This document shows positions 1 to 8,091 of a stretch of 34,259 nt of DNA, piece after piece. The stretch's first letter is position 1. Every line of letters begins with the position of its first letter. Both the position numbers and the translations under genes were made by a program. Source of the DNA: Anaeroglomus sp964550565 (GTDB taxonomy: Bacteria; Planctomycetota; Phycisphaerae; Sedimentisphaerales; Anaerohalosphaeraceae); the NCBI GenBank assembly GCA_964550565.1, contig CAZKAI010000043.1, positions 1 through 34,259 of the forward strand. The letters run 5' to 3'. A model generated the notes under the pieces. The model saw only the letters and a program-made list of their open reading frames with translations, was not told the DNA's origin and made no database searches.

Positions 1-860
1 CCTGCGACCTGATAGATGATTTTCAAATCCGATTCGGTCAGATCTTCTTTCCAGGCGCCATTTTTGCCTTTGCGGAAGAAGCCTTCGGGTTCTTTGGAAA
101 CCGGTCCAAATTTATTTTCAAACTCACCGAATACAGGAATGGGAGTACCGCCGGATTTTGCCGATTTTTCGATCCGATTATTTTCAATTGCGACCTTGAT
201 TTGGTCAGGGCTGCAGTCCAAATTTAAAAACTGAAAAATCTCTGCTAATACCTTTTCAGCCAATGATGAGTTTAACTGTTCATAGCGTACTTCATAAAAA
301 TGGTCAGAAGAGACCTGGCTTTTAAATTGGTTGACCGTCTCAAGATAACGCACCCATGTTTTGGCGGAGGCTTCCACACTGGACGGCGCCCAGGATTTGC
401 CCCAGCCACGTGAGGCAGCCACCAGAGACGCCACCACATCCCGCACATCCCGCAGAATATAAATAAATCTGGCATCCGGCAGCAGTTCTTTGATTTCATT
501 AAGAAACAAGGCATGGCCGGGGGTCTTTTCCAGAAAATAGTCGGTTTCGGGCAGACTGCCGATCATCGGGGCCAGCAAATCCATCAAGTAGGATTTCAGA
601 ATTCGTTTATAGTCGGATTCCTTAAAATAGGCAGGCAGCCCTACAGGACGTCCTTCCTTTTTGCTCATCAGCAGCTTCCACATCCTGAGCTGATGCCCAA
701 CGAACATATCGAACACATTGGATTCCTGGCCGGAATGAATTTTAGGATGGCTCATCAAAAGTCTCTGGAGCCATGTTGTGCCGCTGCGGGGACACCCTAC
801 GACAAAGACCAGATTTTTTCCTGTATAGTCCAACATTTCCATTCCGTTTCGCTGCTCCAT
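1..860 (-). CDS. PAPS-dependent sulfotransferase, C-terminus cut by window edge
   Basis: A sulfotransferase of this kind moves a sulfuryl group from PAPS to a glycan or other acceptor. The frame opens at ATG 858-860 and stays open to the left edge (286 codons visible). The 5'-phosphosulfate loop is near residues 20-31 (VVGCPRSGTTWL), and a 3'-phosphate-binding stretch reads YILRDVRDVVAS near residue 135. There is no signal peptide or membrane segment, so it is probably cytoplasmic. It starts 11 bases after the cupin gene and closes the visible minus-strand run of glycan genes behind the flagellar operon, so the acceptor may be a sugar built by those enzymes. The acceptor cannot be read from sequence. 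The family call is firm; the role in flagellar glycan sulfation is inference. Confidence 0.88.
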   Translation of the reverse strand, partial: MEQRNGMEMLDYTGKNLVFVVGCPRSGTTWLQRLLMSHPKIHSGQESNVFDMFVGHQLRMWKLLMSKKEGRPVGLPAYFKESDYKRILKSYLMDLLAPMIGSLPETDYFLEKTPGHALFLNEIKELLPDARFIYILRDVRDVVASLVAASRGWGKSWAPSSVEASAKTWVRYLETVNQFKSQVSSDHFYEVRYEQLNSSLAEKVLAEIFQFLNLDCSPDQIKVAIENNRIEKSAKSGGTPIPVFGEFENKFGPVSKEPEGFFRKGKNGAWKEDLTESDLKIIYQVA

Positions 861-871
861 GATTGAACTTT

Positions 872-1300
872 CTAAAACCGCTGTTTTTCCTGGGGGCCCA
901 GGTACGGGCCCTGTTTGACTTCCAGCAGGACGGTGTCTTTGAGGCAGCGGAAACCGTGACCACCGCTGACCAGCAGCAGAACATCGCCCTGCCGCAGCAG
1001 ACGGGTGCAGATGAACTCTTTGCCGTCGGTGTAGAAATCCGCTTCCAGTATGCCTTTGCGAACCACCAGGACTTCGGAGGTGCCAAGCAGGTGCCGCTCC
1101 ATCGGGACATGGATATGGCGGGGAATGATCCCCCCTTCCGGATAGACGACAAATCCCACCTGCTGCTTGACATCGTCGCCGGTGACAAACTCCGTCTCAT
1201 CGGGCATCTTTTCAGCACGAATGATGGTGGCAATCAACTGCCCATCGCATTCGATGCTCTCGACAAGCGTATCATTTTGTACAATCAGATGATCTTTCAT
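872..1300 (-). CDS. small cupin-domain protein (sugar-nucleotide/LPS-locus type)
   Basis: A single-domain beta-barrel protein of about 142 residues. Cupin motif 1 is visible as a glycine-rich turn followed by HIHVPMERH, then a Glu and Gly further on. Motif 2 is represented by GDVLLLVSGGHGF, which supplies a further His. These residues suggest a metal-binding cupin. Similar stand-alone cupins occur in polysaccharide and O-antigen gene clusters, often without a proven reaction. The ATG at 1298-1300 is preferred over the in-frame TTG at 1306. The gene lies between the FliT-like gene and the sulfotransferase with short spacers, which suggests co-transcription. The substrate is unknown; isomerase, epimerase or sensor roles are all possible. 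Confidence 0.72.
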   Translation of the reverse strand: MKDHLIVQNDTLVESIECDGQLIATIIRAEKMPDETEFVTGDDVKQQVGFVVYPEGGIIPRHIHVPMERHLLGTSEVLVVRKGILEADFYTDGKEFICTRLLRQGDVLLLVSGGHGFRCLKDTVLLEVKQGPYLGPQEKQRF

Positions 1301-1338
1301 ACCCAATACGAGTCCTGAATGCTGTATTACCGCTGTGC

Positions 1339-1662
1339 TTATTTGCCTTTATAGCCGCCGAGGGCATGCAGGCCCTGGCGAATCTGGGTGAGCTTGTCAG
1401 AGACTTCCTGCCGCTGGTCGGAGATAATCAGGCAGATATCCTTGTACATCTGCTCGAGGCGGCGTTTGCGTTCGGCGAATTCAGGGCGGTTGAGGACCTT
1501 GTGCCGGGTCAGTTCTTCGGCAATCGGGGCGGACTGCTCGGCAATGGCACTGGCGCCGTCGAGGTCATAACTGCGTAGCCTGTCGGCCTGCCGCATCAGG
1601 AGATTTTCAAGAAAATCCGCCATCGCTGCATAATCGGTCGAGGATTCTGTTTTTACGTCCAT
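1339..1662 (-). CDS. FliT-like small helical protein (possible flagellar chaperone)
   Basis: A 107-residue, highly charged, mainly helical protein with no signal peptide or membrane segment. The middle holds Ala/Glu/Leu-rich helices, and the C-terminal half (ERKRRLEQMYKDICLI and onward) is a likely coiled coil. Size and composition resemble the FliT/FlgN class of type III export chaperones, which keep filament-cap or hook-junction proteins export-competent. No diagnostic motif proves this. It begins after the TPR gene's stop with an AAAGGA box upstream of ATG 1660-1662. A chaperone embedded among glycosyltransferase genes would link the glycan genes to late flagellar substrates. The flagellar role is inferred from size and context. 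Confidence 0.5.
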   Translation of the reverse strand: MDVKTESSTDYAAMADFLENLLMRQADRLRSYDLDGASAIAEQSAPIAEELTRHKVLNRPEFAERKRRLEQMYKDICLIISDQRQEVSDKLTQIRQGLHALGGYKGK

Positions 1663-1680
1663 GCTTATTTTATCCTTTCA

Positions 1681-2298
1681 TCAGGCCGGAATCGGGATGC
1701 GGTTTTCCGCCTCTTCCAGCAGGTTTTTGGCATCGGTATTGTTAGGTTCCAGAGCCAATATGTCTTTTAAAATCCGTCGAGCCCTGTCGGGCTGTCTTTC
1801 CTTCAGATATAACGTCGCCAGGCAGAACATCACCGCGGTGTCGGCCGGGTGGAGATTCAGATAGGTATGCAAGTATTCAATCACGCGGGCAAACGAGCCC
1901 ATCTGACAGGAGACCTGAAACAGCCCCAGCAGCGCCGTCAGGTTGTCGCCGTCCAGTTCGAGACTTTTCAGATATAGATCGAAGGCATTCTGCCAATTCT
2001 TCTGCTGCTGGGCGATCATGGCCAGTCCGGCCAGAGCTTTGCTGCATCGGGCATCCAGACGGAGTGCGACGCGAAAGGCGATTTCAGCATCGGCCAGCTT
2101 GCCCTGCTGCAGGGCGATAACCCCTGTGCCGAGGTACGGACCGGCCTCGTCGGGGGCCAGCATCGCGGCGCGCTCGTAGCAATCCTGAGCCTGGACGTAA
2201 TCGCCGACCGTGGCGTAACAGTCGCCCATCTCTTGTACTATGTCGTAATGCTGCGTCCAGCCGTGGTCGGGAACGGCGGTCTGACGGGTCAAGTCCAT
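1681..2298 (-). CDS. TPR-repeat protein
   Basis: About 205 residues made almost entirely of tetratricopeptide repeats. Successive 34-residue units are recognisable (GDCYATVGDYVQAQDCYERA, then an ALQQGKLADAEIAFRVAL unit, then NWQNAFDLYLKSLEL, and a last unit near CLATLYLKERQPDRARRI). TPR arrays are protein-binding scaffolds, and in glycosylation loci they often hold the protein acceptor. There is no catalytic domain and no signal peptide. The ATG at 2296-2298 is chosen because a GGAG box lies 8 bases upstream; the in-frame TTG at 2304 is poorer. It overlaps the end of the GT2 gene by 10 bases, which suggests translational coupling. Its partner is unknown. Confidence 0.8.
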   Translation of the reverse strand: MDLTRQTAVPDHGWTQHYDIVQEMGDCYATVGDYVQAQDCYERAAMLAPDEAGPYLGTGVIALQQGKLADAEIAFRVALRLDARCSKALAGLAMIAQQQKNWQNAFDLYLKSLELDGDNLTALLGLFQVSCQMGSFARVIEYLHTYLNLHPADTAVMFCLATLYLKERQPDRARRILKDILALEPNNTDAKNLLEEAENRIPIPA

Positions 2299-3968
2299 AC
2301 ACAAGTCTCCACAGGTTGCACAGAAGCGGTATTTGATTGAGTTTTAGGTATCAGGATGTCGGCCGCGGCGGGCAGGTATCCTGTCGATTGTCCATCCAGA
2401 ATGCCTGCGGCCTGACGATACAGGCCGGCAGCGATCAGTGGACGGTTATTTTTCTTTTCGGCGCGGGCCTGAATCATCAGGGACGCGACGGTGGGCCGAA
2501 TCCGATTGACTTCGGCAATGGTGCGGGCGGCATGGGCATAGTGGCCGGCCTGAAGCAGCGCGTTTGCCTGACGGGTTCGCATCCAGACGGCGTTGCCGTG
2601 ATGCTCGGCCATATAATCATAGACGCGGGCGGCACGGGTCCACTGGCCGTCCAGTTGGCACATATCCGCCCCGCTGAGCAAATTATCAAACTGGAAGGGG
2701 TATTCCTTGAATTCGGGCTTGCGAATCGGAATTCCCGCGGCCATGAGGGCCTGCTGTGGGTCGAGGGCCGGATGGCGTGCGATGGCTTTGCGTAAAGTAT
2801 CGGTATAGATTGCCGCGCCGAAATGCGTGTCGTCAGATTCGACGATCTGGCAGGCCAGATGGGTCTGACGCCCGCACAGCAGCGGATACAGTGAGCGTTC
2901 GACAAACATGGCTTCGTCCGGCGGGATTGGAATGCCGACGGGCAGAAAGACGGTCCATTCCGCATCCACCTGCTGGAGCATTTTATTGAGCCGCACCGGC
3001 AGCGAATCCTCCGGTCGGACTTCCACCGTCACAAGATTGGGAACGCTGGACTGGAATCGCTGTCGCTCCTGGGCCGTGAGGGGGACAAAGAGCCTATAAG
3101 GATAGAAGCTGTGCGACCAGATATCGCGAAGCATCTGTTCCAGCGTCCCATCCAGACGGGAGGCCAGCACGACGATGGCGGAATCTTCCACACAGGGCCA
3201 GGGTTTTGGCGGCCGGGTGGTGCGGATGGTCAGCAGGTTGCGGATATAATCGTTGACATTTTTCCGCCGCTGGACGGAAATCCGGTCACAGTCGCCAACG
3301 GGGGCATAATACTCCCCTGTGACAATCGGCACGTGGAGAAAATCCGTAAAAAAGCACAAGCGGCGGGTTAAATCCCAATCGATGAGGACATTGAGCGATT
3401 CATTATACCGTCCGGCCTTGTCCAGCAGGTCGCGCCGATGCATGAGACTGACATGCAAAGCATGGTTGAACTGGAACATCAGCATGCGGTCAAAATCGCG
3501 GCTGATTTCCACATTTTTGGCCAGTACCCGCCTGCGACCGTCCGGCAGGACACGGCAATGGGCCTTGTATAAATCGCCATAGACCACACCATAATCGGGA
3601 TTCTGCGAAATGGCACGCAGCAGGGTTTCTATATGATGCGGAAAGAATTTATCGTCGTCACCGAGATAACAGACATAGTCTCCTTTGGCCCGGGACAGTG
3701 CTTCGTTGAACGAATACGGCAGGCCGCGGTTCTGGTCGCGGTCGATGAATGTCAGACGAGAATCATTAAATTTGCTGACCACATCGCGAACGGGCAATCC
3801 GCCATCGCGGGTCAGAATGATTTCAAAATTGGGACAGGTCTGCCGAAAGATACTGTCCAGCGCCTCGGCCAGATACGCAGGCCGGTTGTAGGTGCTGATC
3901 AACACCGTCACCAGGGGGCCGCGGCCGGGAACTCTCGGACGCTGGAATGTCTTTTTATCGGTGGTCAT
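2289..3968 (-). CDS. GT2-family glycosyltransferase with C-terminal TPR-like region
   Basis: A 559-residue protein. Residues about 18-230 form a GT-A fold domain of the GT2 family: an opening VTVLISTYNRPAYL, a conserved EALDSIFRQT helix, and the metal/nucleotide-sugar site YLGDDDKF (Asp 104-106). Residues about 260-380 look like a second GT2-like half without a DXD motif. The last 140 residues contain TPR-like helices. It probably transfers an activated sugar in the cytoplasm, as no membrane segment is seen. The start codon shares an ATGA overlap with the stop of the GT9-like gene. The TPR tail and neighbours suggest a protein acceptor rather than lipid-linked sugar. The family is certain; donor and acceptor are unknown. 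Confidence 0.86.
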   Translation of the reverse strand: MTTDKKTFQRPRVPGRGPLVTVLISTYNRPAYLAEALDSIFRQTCPNFEIILTRDGGLPVRDVVSKFNDSRLTFIDRDQNRGLPYSFNEALSRAKGDYVCYLGDDDKFFPHHIETLLRAISQNPDYGVVYGDLYKAHCRVLPDGRRRVLAKNVEISRDFDRMLMFQFNHALHVSLMHRRDLLDKAGRYNESLNVLIDWDLTRRLCFFTDFLHVPIVTGEYYAPVGDCDRISVQRRKNVNDYIRNLLTIRTTRPPKPWPCVEDSAIVVLASRLDGTLEQMLRDIWSHSFYPYRLFVPLTAQERQRFQSSVPNLVTVEVRPEDSLPVRLNKMLQQVDAEWTVFLPVGIPIPPDEAMFVERSLYPLLCGRQTHLACQIVESDDTHFGAAIYTDTLRKAIARHPALDPQQALMAAGIPIRKPEFKEYPFQFDNLLSGADMCQLDGQWTRAARVYDYMAEHHGNAVWMRTRQANALLQAGHYAHAARTIAEVNRIRPTVASLMIQARAEKKNNRPLIAAGLYRQAAGILDGQSTGYLPAAADILIPKTQSNTASVQPVETCVWT

Positions 3969-4711
3969 TTCAATTTAAAATCCATCGACATAATTACAGA
4001 CAGGATGACCTCGGGTGACAATTCGGCTGCGAGGACGATACCTGCGAATTCGCTGTCGGAGTCATTCAGATTGCACTCATCAATGAGAATCACGGGGATA
4101 TGCGCCGCCACGGCCATGGCAGCATAGCCTTTTTCGGTCGTTATCAGCATATCACACTGGCTCAACACAGAAGCCGCTTCACGGGCCATCAGTTTTCCAG
4201 TCAGATTCTTGCCTGTACTGCATTCAGTCCGGCGTTCGGCCAGCAGGACAAATCCTCCATGAAGCTGCTGGTCGATGGCCTGACAAATCCGATTCCATTG
4301 TCCAAGGCGTTCCTCGGTCAGCATTGGCTCTAAGCCCAGCGCCAGACGCGGTCGCTGAATGGAGCCAATTCCGAAACGCTGCGTACGAAGTGTATCGAAG
4401 CCCGTCAGGTTAATCCGCGGCTGGTCGTCAGGCACATTGACACCAATTTGCTGGGCTAACGCTGATACCCGCTTGCGGATGCTCATTGGGCCGGAGGGAC
4501 TTTCGAGGCGGATAATTTTATGGTATTGCCCTGCTGTGATTTCAAGTTCATCATACGCGACAGAGGCAATGGCCGGATGACCGGTATATAAATCCGCATG
4601 TTCATGGCAGACGGTCAAACGGCACAGCGGGCCGTATTTTTGCGCAATAGCCCGCAGGACCGGCTCTGCACACACGGCTTCAGTAATATCGCCCTCAACC
4701 ACGACAAGCAC
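3965..4711 (-). CDS. GT9 (heptosyltransferase)-like protein
   Basis: A 248-residue Rossmann-type protein. The N-terminus reads VVVEGDITEAVCAEPVLRAI, matching the heptosyltransferase-like GDIT/GD motif followed by a helix. The C-terminal half holds LSQCDMLITTEKGYAAMAVA followed by a PVILID strand, like the donor-binding end of GT9 enzymes. At 248 residues it is shorter than typical 320-350-residue heptosyltransferases, so it is compact or incomplete. The only usable start in frame is GTG 4709-4711. Upstream the frame stays open for another 45 codons, overlapping the preceding gene's end, with no ATG, GTG or TTG. The stop overlaps the GT2 start (ATGA). Likely a glycan enzyme or a non-catalytic relative. 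Confidence 0.62.
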   Translation of the reverse strand: MLVVVEGDITEAVCAEPVLRAIAQKYGPLCRLTVCHEHADLYTGHPAIASVAYDELEITAGQYHKIIRLESPSGPMSIRKRVSALAQQIGVNVPDDQPRINLTGFDTLRTQRFGIGSIQRPRLALGLEPMLTEERLGQWNRICQAIDQQLHGGFVLLAERRTECSTGKNLTGKLMAREAASVLSQCDMLITTEKGYAAMAVAAHIPVILIDECNLNDSDSEFAGIVLAAELSPEVILSVIMSMDFKLK

Positions 4712-4785
4712 CGGACCGTTGATTTCTTCACGGGCAGACGGCCGGCCATCCGCTGGGGTTGGGTCAGCGGACTCCGTTGTCGAGT

Positions 4786-6387
4786 CTATCGGACAAAAGG
4801 GACAGAGAAATTCTCCTGCGAAGTGTTGGATTGCTGATGCGCCTCGTTAAGCATATCCCGCAGCCGCTGCGAGGCTTTGAGGGCATTTTCGGCGATTTCA
4901 CTGATGCTGCGACGTTCCGCCTGCGGCGTTTCGGGCATTTCGGGCACAAGCGACTGCGGCACAGCGGGTATTACAGGGGCCGCCGGCGGAGTCCAGGTCT
5001 GCTGCGGCTGAGTCGGCATCATCGGCGGCTGCATCGGCATCGCAGGGGTTTGTGTATAAGGCCGCGGAGTCACCGGTGCAGCAGGCATCGTGGGAGCGGC
5101 CGTAACGGGTGTATGACTTGGTTCCGCCGGATGGCTGGCTGCTTTAGACAGTTGTAACTGACGTTCCAGTTTGGATAATGTTGTATTCAGGGTCTTATAG
5201 AAATTACCCTGCGAATGACGGGCTTCAATCCATTGACGGTATTGGCCGGGCTGATAATCGCCGCTTTGAATCACCGCACAGAATTCCTCGGCAATCATAA
5301 ATACATACCGCGAGTCCATCCATTCCTCGGCGCCGGCAAAGCCATGCACCACCGGTTTGACGCCCGAGGCCATAGCTGCCCACGCATAGTGCATCCCCGC
5401 CGGACTGATGGAGCCATGGGCAAAATACTGCTTGTCACGCAGCCAACTTTGCAGGTTGGACACGGGGCCATCAAAGAAGACCACGCCTTCCAGATTCATC
5501 CGCGAAACGGCATTGCGGCAATAACGTTCAATCGCTTTATCCTGAAATTCACCGGCCAGGTAGAGACGATAATCCCGGTCGAGATAATTTAGTTTCTGCA
5601 TACACTGAATCAGGAACATCGGGTTGTTGCAGGCGTTAAATGGCCCTGCCGCAGCAATACGTTTACCCCGGCTGCGCTGGGTGAAGGTCCAATCCTGAAT
5701 ATCCAGCGGCTCGTCGGTCATTTGAANNNNNNNNNNNNNNNNNNNNNNNNNNNNNNNNNNNNNNNNNNNNNNNNNNNNNNNNNNNNNNNNNNNNNNNNNN
5801 NNNNNNNNNNNNNNNNNNNNNNNNNNGACAGTCAACTGGGTTCGGAAACGAAGATTCAGATGCTCATAAACCTGACGGACAGCCGGGCTGTCGGCATCCG
5901 CCGTCACAGCGACTACTGGACGCTTGGACCGAATAATTTCAAACATCGGGTGCAGGATTTCCTGTTCGGGAGCCTGACGCAGTGAACGCAGCAGGCATTC
6001 CATCGCTCCGCCCAATGCTTCACGGCTCAAAAAGACATTCGCCGCCCGATTCAGCACATCCACATTCAGGACGCCATGCTGCTCCATGGTATCGAAAAGA
6101 GCCGCTGCCTCGGCCGGATGCCCTTCCTGAAGATAAGTCTCGCACAGATTCCACAGAACCTGACTCAGAATGTCTCCTTCGGCACAAGCACGAGCCTTTT
6201 CCAGCACTTCAATCGCCTCCTGGCCGCGATTCATACAGAATAGAATCGTTCCAGCGTCGTTCAGTGCTTCCGGGTCATTGGGATTGGTTTGCAGATACGA
6301 CCGAATCAGTCGTAATGCCTGTTCATGCTGTCCCGCTTCAGCCAACGACAACGCTTGCTGATACATCGGCGATTTAGTTTGACTCAT
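4786..6387 (-). CDS. TPR-glycosyltransferase paralogue with degenerate GT4 active site (contains gap)
   Basis: Residues 1-150 are TPRs, followed by a GT-B domain homologous to the C-terminal half of the gene at 6634-8079, then a Pro/Met/Thr-rich linker (around APVTPRPYTQTPAMPMQPPM) and a short helical end. Motifs shared with the paralogue include CNNPMFLIQCMQKL versus KNPMLLLQCMARL and similar YRLYLAGE / YRLFIAGD strands. The GT4 EX7E motif of the paralogue is absent: the aligned segment is ISPAGMHYAWAAMASG, with neither glutamate. It may be a non-catalytic partner. A 100-N gap interrupts it, and comparison with the paralogue suggests more is missing than 100 bases. The ATG has a GGAG box and its own sigma-54 promoter upstream. 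Confidence 0.8.
   Translation of the reverse strand: MSQTKSPMYQQALSLAEAGQHEQALRLIRSYLQTNPNDPEALNDAGTILFCMNRGQEAIEVLEKARACAEGDILSQVLWNLCETYLQEGHPAEAAALFDTMEQHGVLNVDVLNRAANVFLSREALGGAMECLLRSLRQAPEQEILHPMFEIIRSKRPVVAVTADADSPAVRQVYEHLNLRFRTQLTVXXXXXXXXXXXXXXXXXXXXXXXXXXXXXXXXXXQMTDEPLDIQDWTFTQRSRGKRIAAAGPFNACNNPMFLIQCMQKLNYLDRDYRLYLAGEFQDKAIERYCRNAVSRMNLEGVVFFDGPVSNLQSWLRDKQYFAHGSISPAGMHYAWAAMASGVKPVVHGFAGAEEWMDSRYVFMIAEEFCAVIQSGDYQPGQYRQWIEARHSQGNFYKTLNTTLSKLERQLQLSKAASHPAEPSHTPVTAAPTMPAAPVTPRPYTQTPAMPMQPPMMPTQPQQTWTPPAAPVIPAVPQSLVPEMPETPQAERRSISEIAENALKASQRLRDMLNEAHQQSNTSQENFSVPFVR
5727..5826. other. assembly gap (100 N)
   Basis: Exactly 100 N, the conventional size for a gap of unknown length. 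The flanking sequences are not duplicated, so this is not a missed overlap. Aligning the two TPR-GT paralogues places about 90 residues of the intact copy between the two flanks, where the Ns allow only 33-34. Confidence 0.97.
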
Positions 6388-6446
6388 AATTTATCTCCAT
6401 TTTCAGTCCAGTTTACCAAAGACAGACTATGTCGCAAAAATACAGT

Positions 6447-6461
6447 GCAAATAACGTGCCG
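6447..6461 (-). promoter_or_regulatory. sigma-54 (-24/-12) promoter for the TPR-GT gene
   Basis: Read on the minus strand the element is CGGCAC-GTTAT-TTGC followed by A. It matches the RpoN consensus TGGCAC-N5-TTGCA at all but the first base. It lies 60 bases upstream of ATG 6387, almost the same distance as the flgD element. The rest of the 246-base spacer (6388-6633) holds no gene I can support. Confidence 0.72.
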
Positions 6462-6633
6462 AAAGCAAATAACCGTGTTTTTAAGGCATTTAACAGGCTT
6501 TTTATGCCCATCAAGTGCAGTTTGTATAAATATCAAACAGGACATTTTTTCTGGAAGACTGGCTGCGGATACATGCTCTTATGTCAGGGAAATCGGAGAC
6601 GGTTTTCGAAGCAAAACACCGACACAATCCGTC

Positions 6634-8079
6634 TCAATTTTCAGAAATGACGGTCGATTGGGAAGAACGGAATGGATTGGATTCAAAGGAGGCAAAAACT
6701 TCGTTGATTTGGGCCAGTTGTCGTGTGAGCGGATATCGCCGCTCCACAAACTCCCGATATTCCAGCGAATCATAGTCATCGGACATGATGTGCCGGCAGA
6801 ATTCTTCCGGGGTATTAAACAGATAGCGTTCACCATAGATTTCGCGGGAACCGGGGAAATTGTGAATGACAGGGCGAATCCCGCAAGCCATCGCTTCCAG
6901 ACAGCCCATTCCCTGGCTTTCGATGAAGCTGGTTACCGCCAGATAGTGCTTGTCGGCCAGCCAGGAACGGACATCACTCTGCCAGCCGTCAAAGATAATG
7001 TGGTCTCGCAAGCCAAGCTGGTCGAGCTGATAATCGACATAATGTTCCATCAGCAGATCCGATTTATCACCGGCGATAAACAGCCTGTAAGCGGGATCCA
7101 TGTGATGCAGACGCGCCATGCACTGCAGCAGGAGCATCGGATTTTTAACCATCCGCAGGGATGCAACAAATGCGATATTTTTCCCAGGGCGGTGTGATGC
7201 AAAGGCAACTTTATCCAGATTAACACCGTTAGGGATGGTAGCGATTGCCACACGCTGCCGAATGTCGGGCACCCATTTTTGCAGGGCTTTAATGACAAAA
7301 CTATTACCCACCGTGATTAACAAATCCACGTTCTCCCACCGGATCTGCTGAGGCATCGGCATATAGGCTTCATAGCGGTGCAGACGGATGATATTTCGGC
7401 ATACTTTGGGCATCGCAGAGCCCAGTTGAGCCAGATTGGTACACCATTCAAACCACGATATATCGCTCCACTGCATCAATTCGAACATCTGCTTTGTATC
7501 GGTGCCGTCAAAGACACGCACCTGGTAGCGTTTTCGGGCATACTCCAGAATATCTCGGAGAAAGGTGTCACCATCGGCGCCGCAGAAAAACGCGATTTTA
7601 GCCCGGCGCCGGCGAACCTGGTCCTGCAATTGGGCCAGGACCTCGCTGTCGGGCAATCGCCTTGAGGCCCGGGTCAGGGTCTCCATCGACGAGGCCCAGT
7701 CCTGCTGCTGAGCAAATCCGCAGACAATCTGCTCGACCAGGGTTTCTTCCAGGAGGCCTTCGGAGGCCAGCGGTTCCAGCATCTGTACCGCACATTCGGG
7801 ATGACCGGAAACCAGCCAGGTGCGGGCCATATCCAGCGGGATCTGCCGGGGACAATCCGGAAACTGTCGTGCCCTCTGGAAATGCTGCAAGGCTTCCTCG
7901 TATCGATTCATGGCCGACAGCAGCACTCCAGCATCCCGCCAGACGGTTCCGGAAGCGGGACGCGTCTGGATAGAATGCTGTATCATCCGGAGCGTTTCGT
8001 CTGTGCGGCCTTCAGCAATAAGCCGGCCGGCCTGGCGAATAAGGGGAGAGTCCGAATTGTGCAACGACGGCGAATTCAT
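6634..8079 (-). CDS. TPR-glycosyltransferase (GT4/GT-B) with intact EX7E motif
   Basis: A 481-residue protein with TPRs in residues about 1-155 and a GT-B glycosyltransferase after that. The C-terminal donor-binding part contains ESQGMGCLE, the EX7E pair of GT4 enzymes, followed by AMACGIRPVIHNFPGSRE. A typical inter-domain stretch is ATIPNGVNLDKV. No signal peptide or membrane span is seen, so it should act in the cytoplasm. A TPR plus GT-B architecture is common in enzymes that glycosylate proteins (SPINDLY/OGT-like logic, though that is a different GT family). It starts 12 bases after flgL with an AGGA box, so it should be transcribed with the flagellar operon. Flagellin or a hook-associated protein is the likeliest acceptor (inference). 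Confidence 0.85.
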   Translation of the reverse strand: MNSPSLHNSDSPLIRQAGRLIAEGRTDETLRMIQHSIQTRPASGTVWRDAGVLLSAMNRYEEALQHFQRARQFPDCPRQIPLDMARTWLVSGHPECAVQMLEPLASEGLLEETLVEQIVCGFAQQQDWASSMETLTRASRRLPDSEVLAQLQDQVRRRRAKIAFFCGADGDTFLRDILEYARKRYQVRVFDGTDTKQMFELMQWSDISWFEWCTNLAQLGSAMPKVCRNIIRLHRYEAYMPMPQQIRWENVDLLITVGNSFVIKALQKWVPDIRQRVAIATIPNGVNLDKVAFASHRPGKNIAFVASLRMVKNPMLLLQCMARLHHMDPAYRLFIAGDKSDLLMEHYVDYQLDQLGLRDHIIFDGWQSDVRSWLADKHYLAVTSFIESQGMGCLEAMACGIRPVIHNFPGSREIYGERYLFNTPEEFCRHIMSDDYDSLEYREFVERRYPLTRQLAQINEVFASFESNPFRSSQSTVISEN

Positions 8080-8091
8080 CGATTATCCTGG

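Noticed and set aside
4764..4949. Minus-strand 61-codon frame starting MCPKCPKRRRR
   Set aside because: Overlaps the end of the TPR-GT gene in another frame; Arg-rich shadow composition.
6596..6635. Inverted repeat GAGACGG...CCGTCTC at the end of the TPR-GT gene as a terminator
   Set aside because: The loop is about 26 bases, the stem overlaps the stop codon, and there is no T-run on the 3' side of the minus-strand transcript.
6325..7197. Long plus-strand open frame (290 codons) opposite the TPR-GT gene
   Set aside because: It is antisense to a well-supported TPR-glycosyltransferase, shows no domain or good start, and has shadow-frame composition.
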